A DNA stretch of 64,000 bases from Euwallacea fornicatus (Eukaryota > Arthropoda > Insecta > Coleoptera > Curculionidae), in contig NC_089571.1 of NCBI RefSeq assembly GCF_040115645.1, positions 1,674,001 to 1,738,000 of the forward strand. Reading direction: 5' to 3'. The notes beneath the pieces are model-generated. The model was not told the DNA's origin. It saw only the letters and a program-made list of their open reading frames with translations, and did no database searches. The position numbers and the translations under genes were made by a program. Numbering within the stretch: the stretch's first letter is position 1; each line of letters opens with the position of its first letter. Of the stretch, positions 1-12,326 are shown piece after piece.

Positions 1-226
1 ATTACGGTATATTCAGTTGCCGAAAGGAAATTATTTCACTTTTTTTTTGAAGTTATGAATATGTTAATGGAACGCACAAAATTCTTATGAATTACATAAA
101 GACCATCATGGTCATGTCAATTGAAAATCCGTTTTGGAGTTAGAGAAAAATTTCAGGGAAGCCGGTTTGGTAGGTAACAAAGAGCGTTAAGCTCAACCCA
201 CGGTAGTAAATCAGAGTACTGAGGCG

Positions 227-1089
227 GTGGGTTTGGGGCATATTTTCCAAGACCCTACAGTAAGCACAAGAAAGTTAAGGGTGTTATCTAGTGTAAAGCG
301 TGCGATCATGCAATTGATTAAAAAAAAATTAAATTTCGTCCTTACAAAATACATCGAATACAAGAACTTCGTGAGGATGATTTTGACAGGTGCTCATAAT
401 TTGCGAAAATATATCAGGACAGATTCTATCATCAACAGTTGTTGTCATATCGGCGTATTCTATTATCAAAGGTTCCTTTTTAACGTATATTTTTCAGACG
501 AATACTCTTTCTTCTTGAAGGGCACGCGTGAATCGATATCACCGCCGTTACTGATGTGATGAGGATCCTGCTACTATTCATCAGGTCCATACACAATATC
601 CAGAAAATTGAATCTTTGAGCGGGAATATTTGGTGATCGACTGATAAGCTTAAATTTGTATCCAGCAATTTGACAGGGGAAATGTATTTTGAGTAATTGG
701 AAAACCCCATTTATGCGACATTAGTAGAGATAATTGCAAAGGATGGCCAATAGAGGGAAAACTATTCGATATTCCAACAAGACATGCACATGACTGGTCG
801 ACAGTATTCACATCAAACGTTTTTTGGGCAATAAATTGGAAGGAGAGGGCCCCTGGAGTGGCCTCTGTGTTCTCCAGATTTAGGTTCATTGGATTTATTT
901 TTATGGGGCCGCTTAAAAAGTGGAGTCCACCTCTCCGAACTACATCTTTGGACGACTTGCGTCACAAGACCACAAACGAATGTAATCAAATCACTTCACA
1001 AGTGCCTCAAAATGTTCGAAAATAAAATCTTTTCTATCGTGTGGATGTCGGAGGTGGGCAGTTCCAACATTTACTCAATTGACTTGTAA
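227..1089 (+). pseudogene. Relic of IS630/Tc1/mariner-superfamily transposase
   Basis: Broken transposase that once cut and pasted its own element. Conserved blocks occur in family order across several frames: an HTH-like stretch near 260-380, FSDEYSFFLKG at about 490-522 (first catalytic D), PEKLNLWAGIFGD near 590-640, a QQD block near 775 (second D), and GRRGPLEWP plus SPDLGSLDLFLWG at about 838-905 (third D). The C-terminal tail runs to the stop at 1087-1089. At least three frameshifts and stops separate the blocks, so no product is expected. The family usually has about 340-380 residues, so most of the length is represented. TIRs were not identified; the 5' end may lie at or before the window edge. 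The family is inferred from the SPDL...DLFLWG signature. Confidence 0.75.
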
Positions 1090-1780
1090 CTGTAACGTTG
1101 TTTGGAAAATGTACGACGTAATCTCTATTCTTACGTTAGAATCGAATTAAATTTATTTAAAATTGTCGTAAATTGTTAAAGATATTCTTATTGCGCGTGC
1201 GTAAACACTGCTGTTTCCCATTCCGTTGTTTATCTTTGACCCGAACATTTTTTGTTGCCGTAGTAAAGTGAAACGGGTAAAATAAGTGAACCTGAATAAC
1301 TCAATTTACGCATCTTTGAGAAGCCGTTATCTTGGATGTTTTGACTTCAGGGAGTTGAAATTCGGGTGTTATAAAGTACGTTAAATTATCTTTAAAATTA
1401 GGTGTCCCTCAACCCCCTTTTCCATTTAATATCTTGGGGCTGAACACGTTTTCGCTTAAGGAATTGCAGATAGAGAAGTCTGAATTAGCTACAAATGTTT
1501 CCCCTTGAAAAATAAGTGACGTGGACGTGTCCGAGCTATTTTTTTTAACTCTCTTAGCTCTTCAGAACTGCGCGTGAACGGCGATCCTGTATAAATTGAA
1601 AATTTTTATTATTTGGTTTCAGTAATCTTGAATACTGGTGGTATACTTAACTTCTGCTTTATAAGATTTCGATATCTGCGGGGAGCATTAGCAAACTCTG
1701 TTAGTTAGAACCCATAAAAATCATATTTTTTCATTTTTTTAATTATTTTTTATTTATTTATTTTTTTAATAAGCTGCGAA
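1090..1780. other. Non-coding stretch with no recognised feature
   Basis: AT-rich sequence with no coding signal, ending in a T/A-rich run (about 1728-1772) next to the left end of the following transposon. Confidence 0.5.
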
Positions 1781-1940
1781 CAGTGCATCTCAGCGACCTA
1801 GGCATATGAAGGAGTGTCTGTTTCCGCGCATCTCGATTCATAGTATACAAAATCCGAATAGAACGTGATGGAGCTCACTTGCGGTACTGCTCGCTTGGTG
1901 CGACGGCCAGGCGGAGCTCTGCAACGTTGCCGGCTCGCTT
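1781..1940 (+). repeat. Left terminal inverted repeat (pairs with 3407-3565)
   Basis: Includes GACCTAGGCATATGAAGGAG near the outer end and GCAACGTTGCCGGCTCGCTT at the inner end. Both blocks reappear reverse-complemented in the right arm. The internal GC-rich part contains GAGCTC and GCTCGC blocks. Confidence 0.9.
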
Positions 1941-2096
1941 AATCGTTATTTGAAGTTTACCATCAAAATTATTTCGAAGAATTTTTCTCCTCAAAATTAA
2001 ACAAGCAAATGAGTGCAACTCTTAAACGTGAGTGTAACATTCTAGAAATAAATAATGAATATTTATTGTTAATGGAAATTAACACAAAACCCAAAA

Positions 2097-3178
2097 TTAA
2101 ATTAAATGTTCAATTCGGCCCCCTTCTTGTGTAGAACGGTAACCGAGCCGATCATACGAAGACTGCCGCACTCTTGCGTGTGTTCCTGATCTAATAGCTT
2201 GCATGCAATCTCGAATTTCAATTCGCAACTCATCCAAATTATTAGCCCTATCATCCTCAAATCTGTAAATTGTAAATTTGACATGACCCCACAAAAAAAA
2301 ATCTGCAGAAGTTAAATCAGGGGATCTTGCTGGCCATACAATGGTTCCCCGTCCACTTATCGATCTGTTTAGGAAGTGTCTCAAGACATACCCAAACAGG
2401 AGCAGTATTGCGGGTAGGACAACCATCCTGCTGAAACCATACATCTCCTATTTTAATTCCTAATTCTTGGATTGCTGGAATAATTTGTGCCTGGAGCTAG
2501 TCAAGGTATTTCAACCCATTCAAAGTACCCTCAGTGAAAAACGGACCAATTGCATGGTCGTCTAAAATCCCTCTCCAGACATTAAGTTTTTGGGCATATT
2601 GAGTTAGCGCTTCGTCCGTTCGGGTCAAATTTTCCATTGACCAGCAAGGAGTGATGACTGGATTAGCGCGACCTAATAATGGAAGTGTCGATTCATCTGC
2701 AAAAAGGATGTTTTTGATGAAATTTTCATAATTATTGATAAAATTTCTTTTCCATTACTGTTTAACAAAAAACCAGTCGAATTTCTAGATATTCAGGAAA
2801 TATTTGGTTCGTTTTTTTCACCATGTACGAAGTGTACCCGTTTTTCCTCAAAACTCTGTGGTCGGTTTTACGTGACACATCTGCGTGGCTCGTTGTTTCA
2901 TTGAGGGACTGATCAGGATTTTCCTTAACACTGGCACAAACCGTGATTTTCCTGTTCTTCCCTTTCATCGTTACCTCGTGGGGGGCGTTTATGGTGCATG
3001 GGCGAAACGCATCCAGTCGTCTCGAAATTTTGAATGATACGACGCACTGTGGTAACACTAGGAACGGGCCGATTCTCAAAATGCCCCAAAAAACCAGCGA
3101 CTGCCCCTTCCAAGGATTGCCTTGAATAAAATTGTTTGATCACGAGAAGACTTTTCCTTCAATTGTAAAAATTTCCAT
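2097..3178 (-). pseudogene. Transposase of the 1.8-kb long-TIR element, lightly damaged
   Basis: Transposase reading from an ATG at 3178 down to the stop at 2097-2099, about 350 codons, normal for the family. The N-terminal part has a helix-turn-helix region (SLEGAVAGFLGHFENRP and TTVRRIIQNFETTG, about 3060-3125). Then follow an ADEST block (first catalytic D, near 2685), KLNVWRGILDD (near 2590), VWFQQDG (second D, near 2430), GRGTIVWPARSPDLTSADFF (third D, near 2300-2355) and the tail ending EGGRIEHLI. All three acidic residues appear intact. Damage is limited to a few frameshifts (one near 2390 and others in the N-terminal third) and an in-frame stop near 2500. It sits between the two arms and is transcribed leftward. 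The product is not functional as it stands. Confidence 0.85.
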
Positions 3179-3406
3179 TTTAATCTATTTCTATTCGTTA
3201 TTATGGCGAGACACGGAAGATAAATTTATTCAAAAATTTCGGTAGCAAGTGAGGAAAACAAAATTATTTTCCGCTTTGTATTCCTTCCATATATCCAACA
3301 AAAAATGTATTAAAGATACTTTAATGACTTGATTTGCCTTTAACTATCGCTGAATTTTTAATATATCAGTTTGTCGATATTATTAATCAAGCGCCCGGCC
3401 GTTTGA

Positions 3407-3565
3407 AAGCGAGCCGGCAACGTTGCAGAGCTGCGCCTGGCCCTGGCACGAAGCGAGCAGTACGGCAAATGAGCTCCATCACGTGCTGTTCGGATTTTGT
3501 ATACTATGAATCGAGATGCGCAGAAACAGACACTCCTTCATATGCCTAGGTCGCTGGGCGTACTG
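3407..3565 (-). repeat. Right terminal inverted repeat (pairs with 1781-1940)
   Basis: Reverse complement of the left arm with scattered mismatches and one small gap close to the outer end. It begins AAGCGAGCCGGCAACGTTGC and ends GGTCGCTGGGCGTACTG. Confidence 0.9.
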
Positions 3566-6500
3566 TATGCTTTTCTTGAAGTTCCCTAACCCGTCTTGGT
3601 ACTATTCTGATTTTATTATTGTCGCGGATTCTTACGTGTACTTTTATTTTTGATTTTAAAATGCTTGCGGCTGTTTTTATCGCCCTTAAATGTAAAATTG
3701 TCACATCTTAGAAGAACCCCCAGCAAATGTACGCTAAAATTGGTGGGTCATCGCGACTCTGCAAAATCCGCCAAATTTGGTCCGTCGTCTTTACCGGGAG
3801 AGAGATGCGAACCGAAAATCACGAATTTCACTGGCTTCAAACGTGTTTTCCAAATTTCTGGAAACGCTACTTTTAGTTATAAAAGAAAGTAAGCGGAAGC
3901 GCGCTTCCGGACACAGCACCACACTTGCCGGCTATTTGTCCCCCATCATTAAAACGTCTAGAAGCTAAAAAGGGAGCTTAATATTGTGGTGGATAAAGTG
4001 TCATTTACTTGACCCTCCTGGTCCCGATGCGCGTACATACACGTCTGAAACACCAAGAGGGAAATTCTTAAAGTACACATTTGCAACGTGCATTTAAAAC
4101 AACTAAACTGAGCAACAATTGAATAAATACAGTGTAATTTCACGCCCAAAGTGTACCTGATATACCTTCGGCATTTGTATTCGCTCAATTCATTTAACCT
4201 GCAATTAAATAAGCTTCAAATTTGCATTTAAAACACAACATCCTTCTCTGAATACTACGCTTTATATTTCACACCTAAGCGGCGAAAAAGACAAACTAAA
4301 GAGCTAATGGAAACGAGGAAAATACGAATAGTTAAAAATTCAACAACCTCAGGGTCGTATTTCATTCTATGCGAGTGGAATTTAAAAATGTCACCCCATT
4401 TTGAAACTAAAAATGCCTCTGTTAGTGGATACGAGCGCATTGTTATGAAATATACATTAGACTCTTTTCTAGCTATAAATTTTCCGGGCTGAAATTATGT
4501 TTTGCATTGTTGACACTTGATCTTTCTGGCCCAGCTGTAAGATAAGGGGGGAAAACCCCAAATCAAAACATGGAAGTAGATAGAGAATCAGCCATTAGGA
4601 AAGAGCAACGCTGGTTACAAATGATACAAAAATGGGGGTGTGAGAACGCCAAGCTCAACTTTTTTTACTGCTTCTCGAACTTTATCAATGTCGAGGGCCT
4701 GATAAGGGTCAGACAGTGAGGGAATATACGCTTTAAAGTAGCGTTAACGTCACTTATTGTAAATAAGAGTCAAAGGAATTGGAGGCGAAAATTAAAATTG
4801 ATTGTCGTCTCCGGGAATAAAGCATACATATTGTATCTGGAGAGAGAAATACCCGCCCTTATTACTCGGAAACGACAACGAAATTGCTGAGCTTTCGGTT
4901 ATTTTCAAAATACATCAAGAAAGCACATTCCTTCTTACAACTAATTTGTGGCAGCCGACAAATCCCTTATTGACTGCTTTATTACTCTATGATCCAAGTC
5001 TAGTTACAGCTAATAGAATTTATGGTGATCCTGGAGAAGGGTGCTTTACATCATGGGACTAAAAGGGATTTCAAAGTCCTCAACGTATGATGTGAATAGG
5101 CAACTAGTCTGCCGGATTTAATCAGCTTTGTTATAGAGCTGATGGAAAGTATTGCGGAGGGATTCGTTAACGTCACATCCCCTTCAACTCGGAACTTCCA
5201 TTATAAAAATTTTCTTTTCTTATTGTTGGTGTTAATTTGGTCCTGCGTCGAGTAAATTAAGCGAATATTTTCCGGATTTCCGGAGCAATTTGGAAGACAA
5301 AAGAATGTTTAACCGAAATCTTTCGCTTTCGCATTTTCACCATTCAGCAAAGTGAAATATTTCTGCCGGCATATTAAAAGCTCCGTAAATGGGGTATTAC
5401 GTGCTTACGTTGTTTTTTCGCCCAGCTCATTCCTACCGGAGGACAAAAAAACTTACCATTGTCCATTTCACAGGGTTCGGCGTAATCCGTATCATCCTGA
5501 TCTTTTTCGTTTTCAAAACAAAGTATGGTGGCAGTAACAATCGACTTTAGTTCCTCTTTGCTATCACAGCTTCAGGTAAACCTAACATGTAAACGTTTAT
5601 TTTGTGTGCGTCTTCGTGATACTTTCACCCTTTCGTCGTGAAGTTACTGCTAATAAAGCGTTGGTGTATGGAAGAGGAGACACACATAAAGGGGAAAAAC
5701 ACAAATAACCTCCCTAGGGTAAAAATTAGCAGGACGAACGTGAGGGATTATTTATCGTCCTGGAATGTCATATGACAGTTAAGGTAGTTAAGTGAAATAT
5801 CGTTTAACGTGAGTTTATCGAAGTTTCTTTCCGGGGTTGCCCTAGAAATATCATTTAGCCCTTTAGGAGGAATAATAGTACATACTTCCGGGGTGTCTCG
5901 CCGGCCACAGGCTAAGGGAGAGTTTCTTGACGAATTTCGAGTCAAAAATGTCTAAATAACTTATGTCCGGAAACGCTTCGTTTCCAAAATACCAAGTGAC
6001 GATTCCAAGTGCTCAATTACTTACTTTCAAAAATTAAATAATTTAATATTTAAAAAACGGTTTTACATATGAGCGTGAAAATTAGGACTCTCACTGGCAG
6101 GATTAGTGCGCATGTTTCGTAGAAATCGGAACATTTCCACTTGTACCAGTCGCGTCCGCGTGTCCATGCGGAGACATATTTTTAATTAAAAAAAAAAATG
6201 GTACGCCAATGACTTTTCCAAACATGATCATTTTTGTTTTAACATTCGATCAATTGTTAACGAAAAGATCTCTCAGTATTGTGTCGGTCAAGTGGCCGTT
6301 TTTGAGATAAAAAAATCACTTTTAATTGCTTGTCGACTACCACAAAAGCGGCATAGATCACGATGTTGAAAATGCGCCTCTGAGATTGCCAACGGACTTC
6401 CGAGAGCTCACGTATGCGCATGTCAAGCAACAAATGTTAATAAGTAATGCCACCACGATATTAACAATATGACAACAGCTACGATAGGAACTGTTTCGTT

Positions 6501-7126
6501 GAGACAATTTTGACTTGAAATTCGTTAAGGACCTCACCGGTAGCCTGTGACCGTAGAGCCTCCAGAACCCTTGTATATGTTAAAATGTTTCTATTCCTAT
6601 GAGAATGTTCGGGAAAGCCAACTGGGCTTAGGAGCGGTGAAATCAAGATAGGGCTAGTTTCTAAGTAAATTGAATAAAAATTATTGTTCGAATACATGCA
6701 TTCATAATACTACATTAAATCTCAATAACAGTAAGGAAGCATGTCTGGCCGATCCCAGTGCAGTATCCAATAAGTAATCTAGAAAGTCTTAACTTCGTTG
6801 GGAACAGTGTTGGAAACCGCATCAAAAAATGTCCGGAAACTACTATCAGTGACAAATATTACACTTCTTGCTTGTATATGGACCGATATATAAGTTCAAC
6901 TACTCCCCATATGAAACCTTTCAAAATTTCACGCTGTCCTGTGGATTTTTCTTCGCCATTCGCCATATTCAATGAAGACATGAGAAAAACATACACGAAA
7001 ACTTATATTTTGTAAAATCTGATGGAAATTTCATTATAAACTTAATTTTGGCCATAAAAATTTTTACCAGCCGCATGCCACGTTGAATAAGGTCGATAAC
7101 ACATTATTAAACTGTGATTTCGAATA
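3566..7126. other. Long stretch without recognisable genes
   Basis: Only short open frames, none with a motif I recognise. The longest (4802-5062, 86 codons) has no family signature and is probably chance. No TIRs, tandem arrays or RNA genes were seen. It may be intergenic, or intronic if the EGF gene starts further upstream. Confidence 0.5.
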
Positions 7127-8094
7127 CAGGGTGTCCAACGAGTATGGGCCACAATCCGCATCTTGAAAAAAAAATTGCCCCTTTTTTACATCTAAATTTG
7201 TATTTGAAAAGTGAGTTTCGATGACTGTATTATTGTTGTTATATTATTTAAAACAAATTATTATTAATTTTCACAATATTATTTGTATCTACAATAAATT
7301 CTCAAACTGTCCTCCATTTGGATCAGAAACCAGTTGAAATCTTGCCGGAAAAGACCTATTTACTTCTCGTAACATCTCAATGCTTACGGTATTTCTGAAC
7401 GCATGAATTATGCGTTGTTCCATATCTTCTGCAGTAGTCGGAGCAGTTTGGTACACAACATTTTTCACGTGTCCCTATAGAAAAAAATCAAAAAAATTTC
7501 AGCAGCTCAGAAACGGTTGGGGTAATGTTAACAAAAGTTGCAGGTTTTTGGATTCTGAACAGGATGCCGTCGAGAAAAGTAGGGCATTCTATTTGAAATA
7601 AGCAAGTTATTGAGGATTGAAGTCATACAACTTCGGAGGCCTATTTCGAGGGTTATGGAAAACTCTTTTTAAACTAAAACGTGTCAAAACGTGGCTTATT
7701 ATGTCACCTTGGAGCCTCATAAGATCGATTCCGAAATTCGCAACGGTTAGGAAACAGCATTGATTTCCGTGAGACCTTGCAGCTATCAAAAATTTCGAAT
7801 TTTCACAAATAACTCGAAAATGGTAAATTTTTTATATAAGACCTATTTCATAAACTAGCCTTAAAATTTGACGATAAATCCGAAAATCGCAAAAAAAATT
7901 GGGGGGTTCCATTTAAAAAAAAAACATAATTTGGTACTACCACACTTTTATGACAGACCCTGTACATTTGAAAATAATTTAAAATTACGTGCCTTTTATT
8001 CCCCAAAAACTTCACTAAGACAAATTTCCTTCCAAAACTTATATTTACCGAGATATCGCACTTTGACGCACTAATGAGCAACCCTGTATATTAT
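7127..8094. repeat. Degenerate transposon-end sequence (CAGGGTGTCC type)
   Basis: Begins CAGGGTGTCCAACGAGTATG, almost the terminus of the element at 44101 (CAGGGTGTCCAACGAATGGG). Near 8080-8094 it closes with a CCCTGTA signature. Inside, 7567-7910 is a diverged direct repeat of 9485-9800: both carry a TATTTGAAAT(A/G)A(G/A)CAAGTTATTGAG block followed by GA-TTCGAAGT/GATTGAAGT-type sequence. No transposase domain was found in this part, so it reads as stacked remnants of non-autonomous elements. Confidence 0.55.
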
Positions 8095-8224
8095 CACAAA
8101 TGCCGATTCTGTGGAATATTTTTCGCGTACAGTGTTCTATACATAATCTCTACGGTTTTCGATAACAATTTATTTTAAATAACGTCTAGAGTGACTAGGT
8201 GGCGCTGCTCGCCGGAATTTAAGC

Positions 8225-8462
8225 ATGGCGGCACTCGTAAATTATTCAAACGAAGATTATCTCAATATGTTTATTATTTATGGTGAATGTAACAAAGTGT
8301 TAACCGGAACATGTCATACCTTTGGTTATTCGATATCCAGAAGAACCGAAGCCATCGTGAAGACTCCTCAAACGCACAATAGGTCACTTTAAAGCGAGGG
8401 GATCTGTCAAAGCATCTCACAGAAGAAAGGAGCCTATTGTTGACGATCGTTGCGCCATCTAG
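8225..8462 (+). pseudogene. N-terminal helix-turn-helix fragment of a transposase (DUF4817-like)
   Basis: Starts MAALVNYSNEDYLNMFIIYG and, after one frameshift near 8330, continues with KRTIGHFKARGSV, RRKEPIVDD and RCAI before a TAG at 8460-8462. This matches the DNA-binding N-terminus of insect IS630/mariner-type transposases (recalled as DUF4817), ending before the catalytic core. The same 238-bp segment occurs at 44422-44659 with strong identity at DNA level, and inverted near 51420-51570. All three are the same truncated unit, so truncation came before dispersal. It could only encode a DNA-binding domain, and here the frame is broken. Confidence 0.7.
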
Positions 8463-8714
8463 TAACTCTCTGGTTTCAGGCTAGAATCGACCGTATTTGA
8501 TGCAGGTGAAATGTGTTCAAAATGGCGTCACCTACGGTTACACTGGAAGTACCTCGTCGTTTTAAATGGAACTAATTTTTTGTCCATTATAGGATTTCTC
8601 GTAAAATTTTAAGTTCAGCTTTGGAAAGTGTCTTATGTTTGAAATTTACTGCCTCCAAGTTATACCGGAAAATTTAAAAATTTTGGCAGCTGGAAGATCC
8701 CATGGGCCACGATT

Positions 8715-8880
8715 TTCCGGGGCTCAAAGAGGATCTAATAAGCTACGTTTTACCGTATTTCAACTCACCAAAAAGTCTTCCGCATCTCTCGTAGTGCGCC
8801 TTCGAAGTTTCTCTGACTTCAAATCTGACTCAATAATTATTTATTTCGAATGGTACACCTCGCACCCTGAAGCATTTTCG
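8715..8880 (+). repeat. Internal repeat copy 1 (pairs with 9277-9425)
   Basis: Shares GGGGCTCAAAGAGGAT, a T/A-rich middle, and GACTTCAAATCT then ATTTCGAATGG with the second copy. A diverged inverted copy lies at about 9480-9640. Confidence 0.65.
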
Positions 8881-9276
8881 AATCTAGAATTTTATTCTGT
8901 ATAAAAAATTATTAACTCTTTCGGAGGCGATTTCGGAGCAATTAAAAATTGTTTTCAGAATATGGAATAAATCAACCCAATTCTGTGCTGGTGTGATTAG
9001 GTATTAATGAGAAATTAATAATAATTTTTTTAGGAACTTAGTTTAACGAACAAACACTACAACAGACGTAAATTAGATTTTAATTAAATTCACATAAAAT
9101 TTAAATTTATTATTTATTATTTATGCATATAATATAATAATTTATTGTTTCTTAATTTAAATTCAGATAGAAAACTATTATAAATTTGCAACGTATTGTC
9201 CGTGCAATTTAAGGCACAATCCAATGCGTCTCTCTACCCTTGTTGCAGTGGCTGCTACGAATTTTCGAATCGGTGT

Positions 9277-9425
9277 TTCGGGGCTCAAAGAGGATGTAAT
9301 AAGGTCCGTTTTGATGTAATTCAATTTAACAAAACGTCTTTCACAACCTCCGAAATATACGTCCGAAGTTACGTGACTTCAAATCTCAATAACTTGTATA
9401 TTTCAAATGGGACACCCAGTCCAGA
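9277..9425 (+). repeat. Internal repeat copy 2 (pairs with 8715-8880)
   Basis: Carries GGGGCTCAAAGAGGATGTAA and ends ATTTCAAATGGGACACCC. The last part is a transposon-terminus signature of the kind seen across the window. Confidence 0.65.
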
Positions 9426-9875
9426 ATCCGTCCAGGGACGTTAATAATATTTGAAACAGAATTAAAGTCCAAACTCGAAAATGCTTTAAGGTATAGAGCG
9501 TCCTATTTGAAATGAACAAGTTATTGAGATTCGAAGTTGTGCAATTAGGGAGTATCTGTTTGGGGTTGTGAAAAACTTACTAAAAGACCTTTTCGGACCT
9601 CAAAACACCGATTCCAAAATTTGCAGCGGTCAGCGCTCAATACCGATTTCCGTGAAATCTTGCTGTGGTCAAAATTGCCAAATTTCAAGGTGCAACTCGG
9701 ACAAAGTAAATTTCAGACATGAAATACTTTATTTAAATATTAAATTTAAACTTTAACGATAAATTCGTAAAACGCGAAAAATATGGAGTTTCATCTAAAA
9801 TAACGAAATCGATTGCCAGTTCCGGTGCAACCGAAAGTACTTGGATTGGAAATGGTCGATTCTAGCCTGAAACCA

Positions 9876-12326
9876 AATTTTATTGGGCTACAATAATGAA
9901 AAGTCAAAAACGTTTTAATTAACGGTTGCATGGTTAACTCGTATAACCGCACTTGAACTTGGATATGGCAATATCTTTCGGGAAATTGGACCTGTCCAAA
10001 ACGCGTATGTTTTTATTATATAAAAATGACTTCGGTTGGAGGGTACGTAGTACCTCATGCTGCTAAATAACACCATTTGTTCTAAATTTAATTAATGAAT
10101 TTTGAAGGGGGAAAGTGGCCTAATTTGGGGGTCCAAAGTGTCCAAATTTTATGAGTTTTTCGACGTAAAGTTTGAATTCGTAACTTGTTCGTAAGCAGTT
10201 GCGTGTAAAAGAGCTTTAACCACCACGGTTTGCCATTAGTCGAGTTATGCCCGTGAGGTAAAACTAAAAGAAACAACCTCACGCGGGTTTGGACAAACAA
10301 ACGAAATTGGAACTTACTCTTACCAGAGGCAAATTAAGTTTATCTATTCTAATTCAACAGAAGATTTATTTTCTGCGGGAAATAATTTAGGTTTGGAATT
10401 TCCAGTGTTTAAGTTAACTCTAAACTTAAAATATCTCTTTCACCCATCTAACTACTAGCTTTACTGCACTCTCAATTGTAAACGGCCATGATCCGATGAT
10501 ACCGCTAAAATTTAGGTAGTGAAATGAAAAAGCAAGTTTAAGTAAAATTTGTTAGCAAACCTTCGTCCGACAAACGAAACTACGTAAAGGACAGTTTGGT
10601 TCGCGAAAATGGACAGTATTAAATTTTACTTATTTCAATAAGGACAGAATTCGTTGTTCTAAGTGTGGAGAGGGAGACTGCTTAGTTGGGCGGGTTACGA
10701 ACTCCGGTTTGGATCACACATCCCACACCGGCACTGCTCCCAGACGAAGAGAAGAACGAGAGAGCAAAATGACTTCGCTTATCCCTTGAGTACTCAAAGG
10801 GAGGAATTCCAACCGGGGGCGCACCACCACCACGAGCCCTTACGAGCTACGGCCGCGCCGGATGGCATAAATCGGCGAACACCTACGCGAGTCGCTTTTA
10901 TGGGAATATTGCAGGCCCCCGGCCTGCAGATCGCGGCAATGGCCCCACCGAGAAAGCTTCTTTTGACCAGTAACGTATTTTCCAGCCATAAAGGACACTG
11001 AGATATGGCCCGGCGGGCACCGTGGTCTGGCACCCGGATGGTATTCTTAGAATAGGTGTCGAGGTCCATGGGCGTGACTTACGGGATAAAGGAGCAAGTA
11101 AATTCACAAAATAAACCACGTCGAAAAACCTATAACCTAATAAATCGATAAAATTTTATTGTTCAAAATTGAACCCGCATCAGCACTTTCTCACAAGTGC
11201 AATTGAAAAAACTCGAAAAGAAGTGATTTATGTTAAAATTCGATCATTGTAATTAAATTTCACGGGGCATTATGAGCAATGAAAGAATTAAGAGACATCG
11301 AAGCAATCTCCCTGAGTGCCAAAGCATTGCGAGAAACCTGAACATTCAGCAAGTTCGACTCTTGAGAAATACAGGTGTTTACACGACTACGTAGTGAACT
11401 GTTCAAAGTCCTCTTATATCCTGAAAGGTGCTGAATTTCTCTATAGGAGCCTCGAATCAGGCCCGAGTTAAAAAGCCATTTTCCGGGCTTTGGTCTGATT
11501 AAAAAATTAAACATTTGAATCGATGCGGGCTAGGAGTTTTGAAACATCGGAATATAATTATTTTTCAACAGTGTTTTCGAAACTACTTCGGGAAGTGCAC
11601 CGACTCTTCGTTTGCCGAAGGATTTCTGACTTTAAACCCTTCTGCAGTCTCCAGGAACTCTATGAAACTTCCTCAACAAGATTAAATGAAACTAAGTTCG
11701 GCTAACGTTTTCCAGAAGCTTGAAAAACTGTTTTTTATTCAATTGAATTCTTGAATTAGGCTCGAACTTTAAATCGCTCTCCCTGTTGCCAAGAGAGCAG
11801 GAGAGCTACTTGGATCGATAAAGGAGGGATACAATCAAAGAGCGAATTGTAATTATTTGCAGTCCAGTTTTGAAGTGGCCACACTTTCGTGGGGAATTAA
11901 GAACGTAAATTTCAGACAGTCTGGCAAACGTTACATTTGCAAAGCTCGGGGCTTCGGTGAACTTTCAAAGAACGATTGAATTTTGATTCGAAACAACTGC
12001 CGTTTGAACTCAAACTTTAACTCATATTCCCGTTTCGACTGAAAGAAAACAAGAGAAAAGAGAAACACATTAAAATCGAGAAAGGAGAGAGAGAGAGATG
12101 ATCAAACCACCGTGCCATATCGAAAATTAACTTACGAACTTTTCCATATAAATGCTGATGCGTAATATTTTCATCCCAGCAGTGAACCTTGATAAATATA
12201 CGAGTACATTCGGATGGAGTAGTGCATTCAGAAGTTCTGCTTTTGTAAGGCCGATAAGGACAAAAGTTTGAGAACGATCCTACATAACGAAACGAACTTG
12301 CTTAACAGTTTTCAACTTTGTTTCAG
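9876..12326. other. Non-coding; includes one GC-rich island (10660-11100)
   Basis: No recognised gene. The island at about 10660-11100 is clearly richer in GC than its surroundings and is open on both strands (10663-11001 plus; 10794-11069 and 10898-11119 minus), but none of the translations shows a family I know. It might be an old repeat or a regulatory CpG-containing segment. The last part (about 11120-12326) is probably the intron in front of the exon at 12327. Confidence 0.45.

Larger units (their letters stand above)
1781..3565 (-). mobile_element. DNA transposon with 160-bp terminal inverted repeats
   Basis: A 1785-bp unit bounded by matching inverted arms (1781-1940 and 3407-3565) and carrying one transposase gene on the minus strand. 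The arms begin CAGTGCATC on the left and CAGTACGCCC on the right (read inward), then match closely, including AGCGACCTAGGCATATGAAG. A TA target duplication is not clear: the left flank has GA where TA is expected, while TG/TA lies at the right. The layout is that of an autonomous Tc1/mariner-superfamily element with long TIRs. The transposase keeps its catalytic residues but has stops and frameshifts, so the copy is dead yet recent enough to align end to end. Confidence 0.85.
8471..9875. mobile_element. Non-autonomous element with 22-bp perfect TIRs and internal repeats
   Basis: Both ends read TGGTTTCAGGCTAGAATCGA inward, followed by CC; after 22 identical bases the arms diverge but stay related (CGGTTGCACCGG versus CGGTTACACTGG). 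The unit is 1405 bp, has no transposase, and begins 8 bp after the stop of the HTH fragment, as if inserted there. It holds a direct repeat pair (about 8715-8880 and 9277-9425, both with GGGGCTCAAAGAGGAT), and 9480-9640 is their inverted relative. It is therefore composite. Confidence 0.65.
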
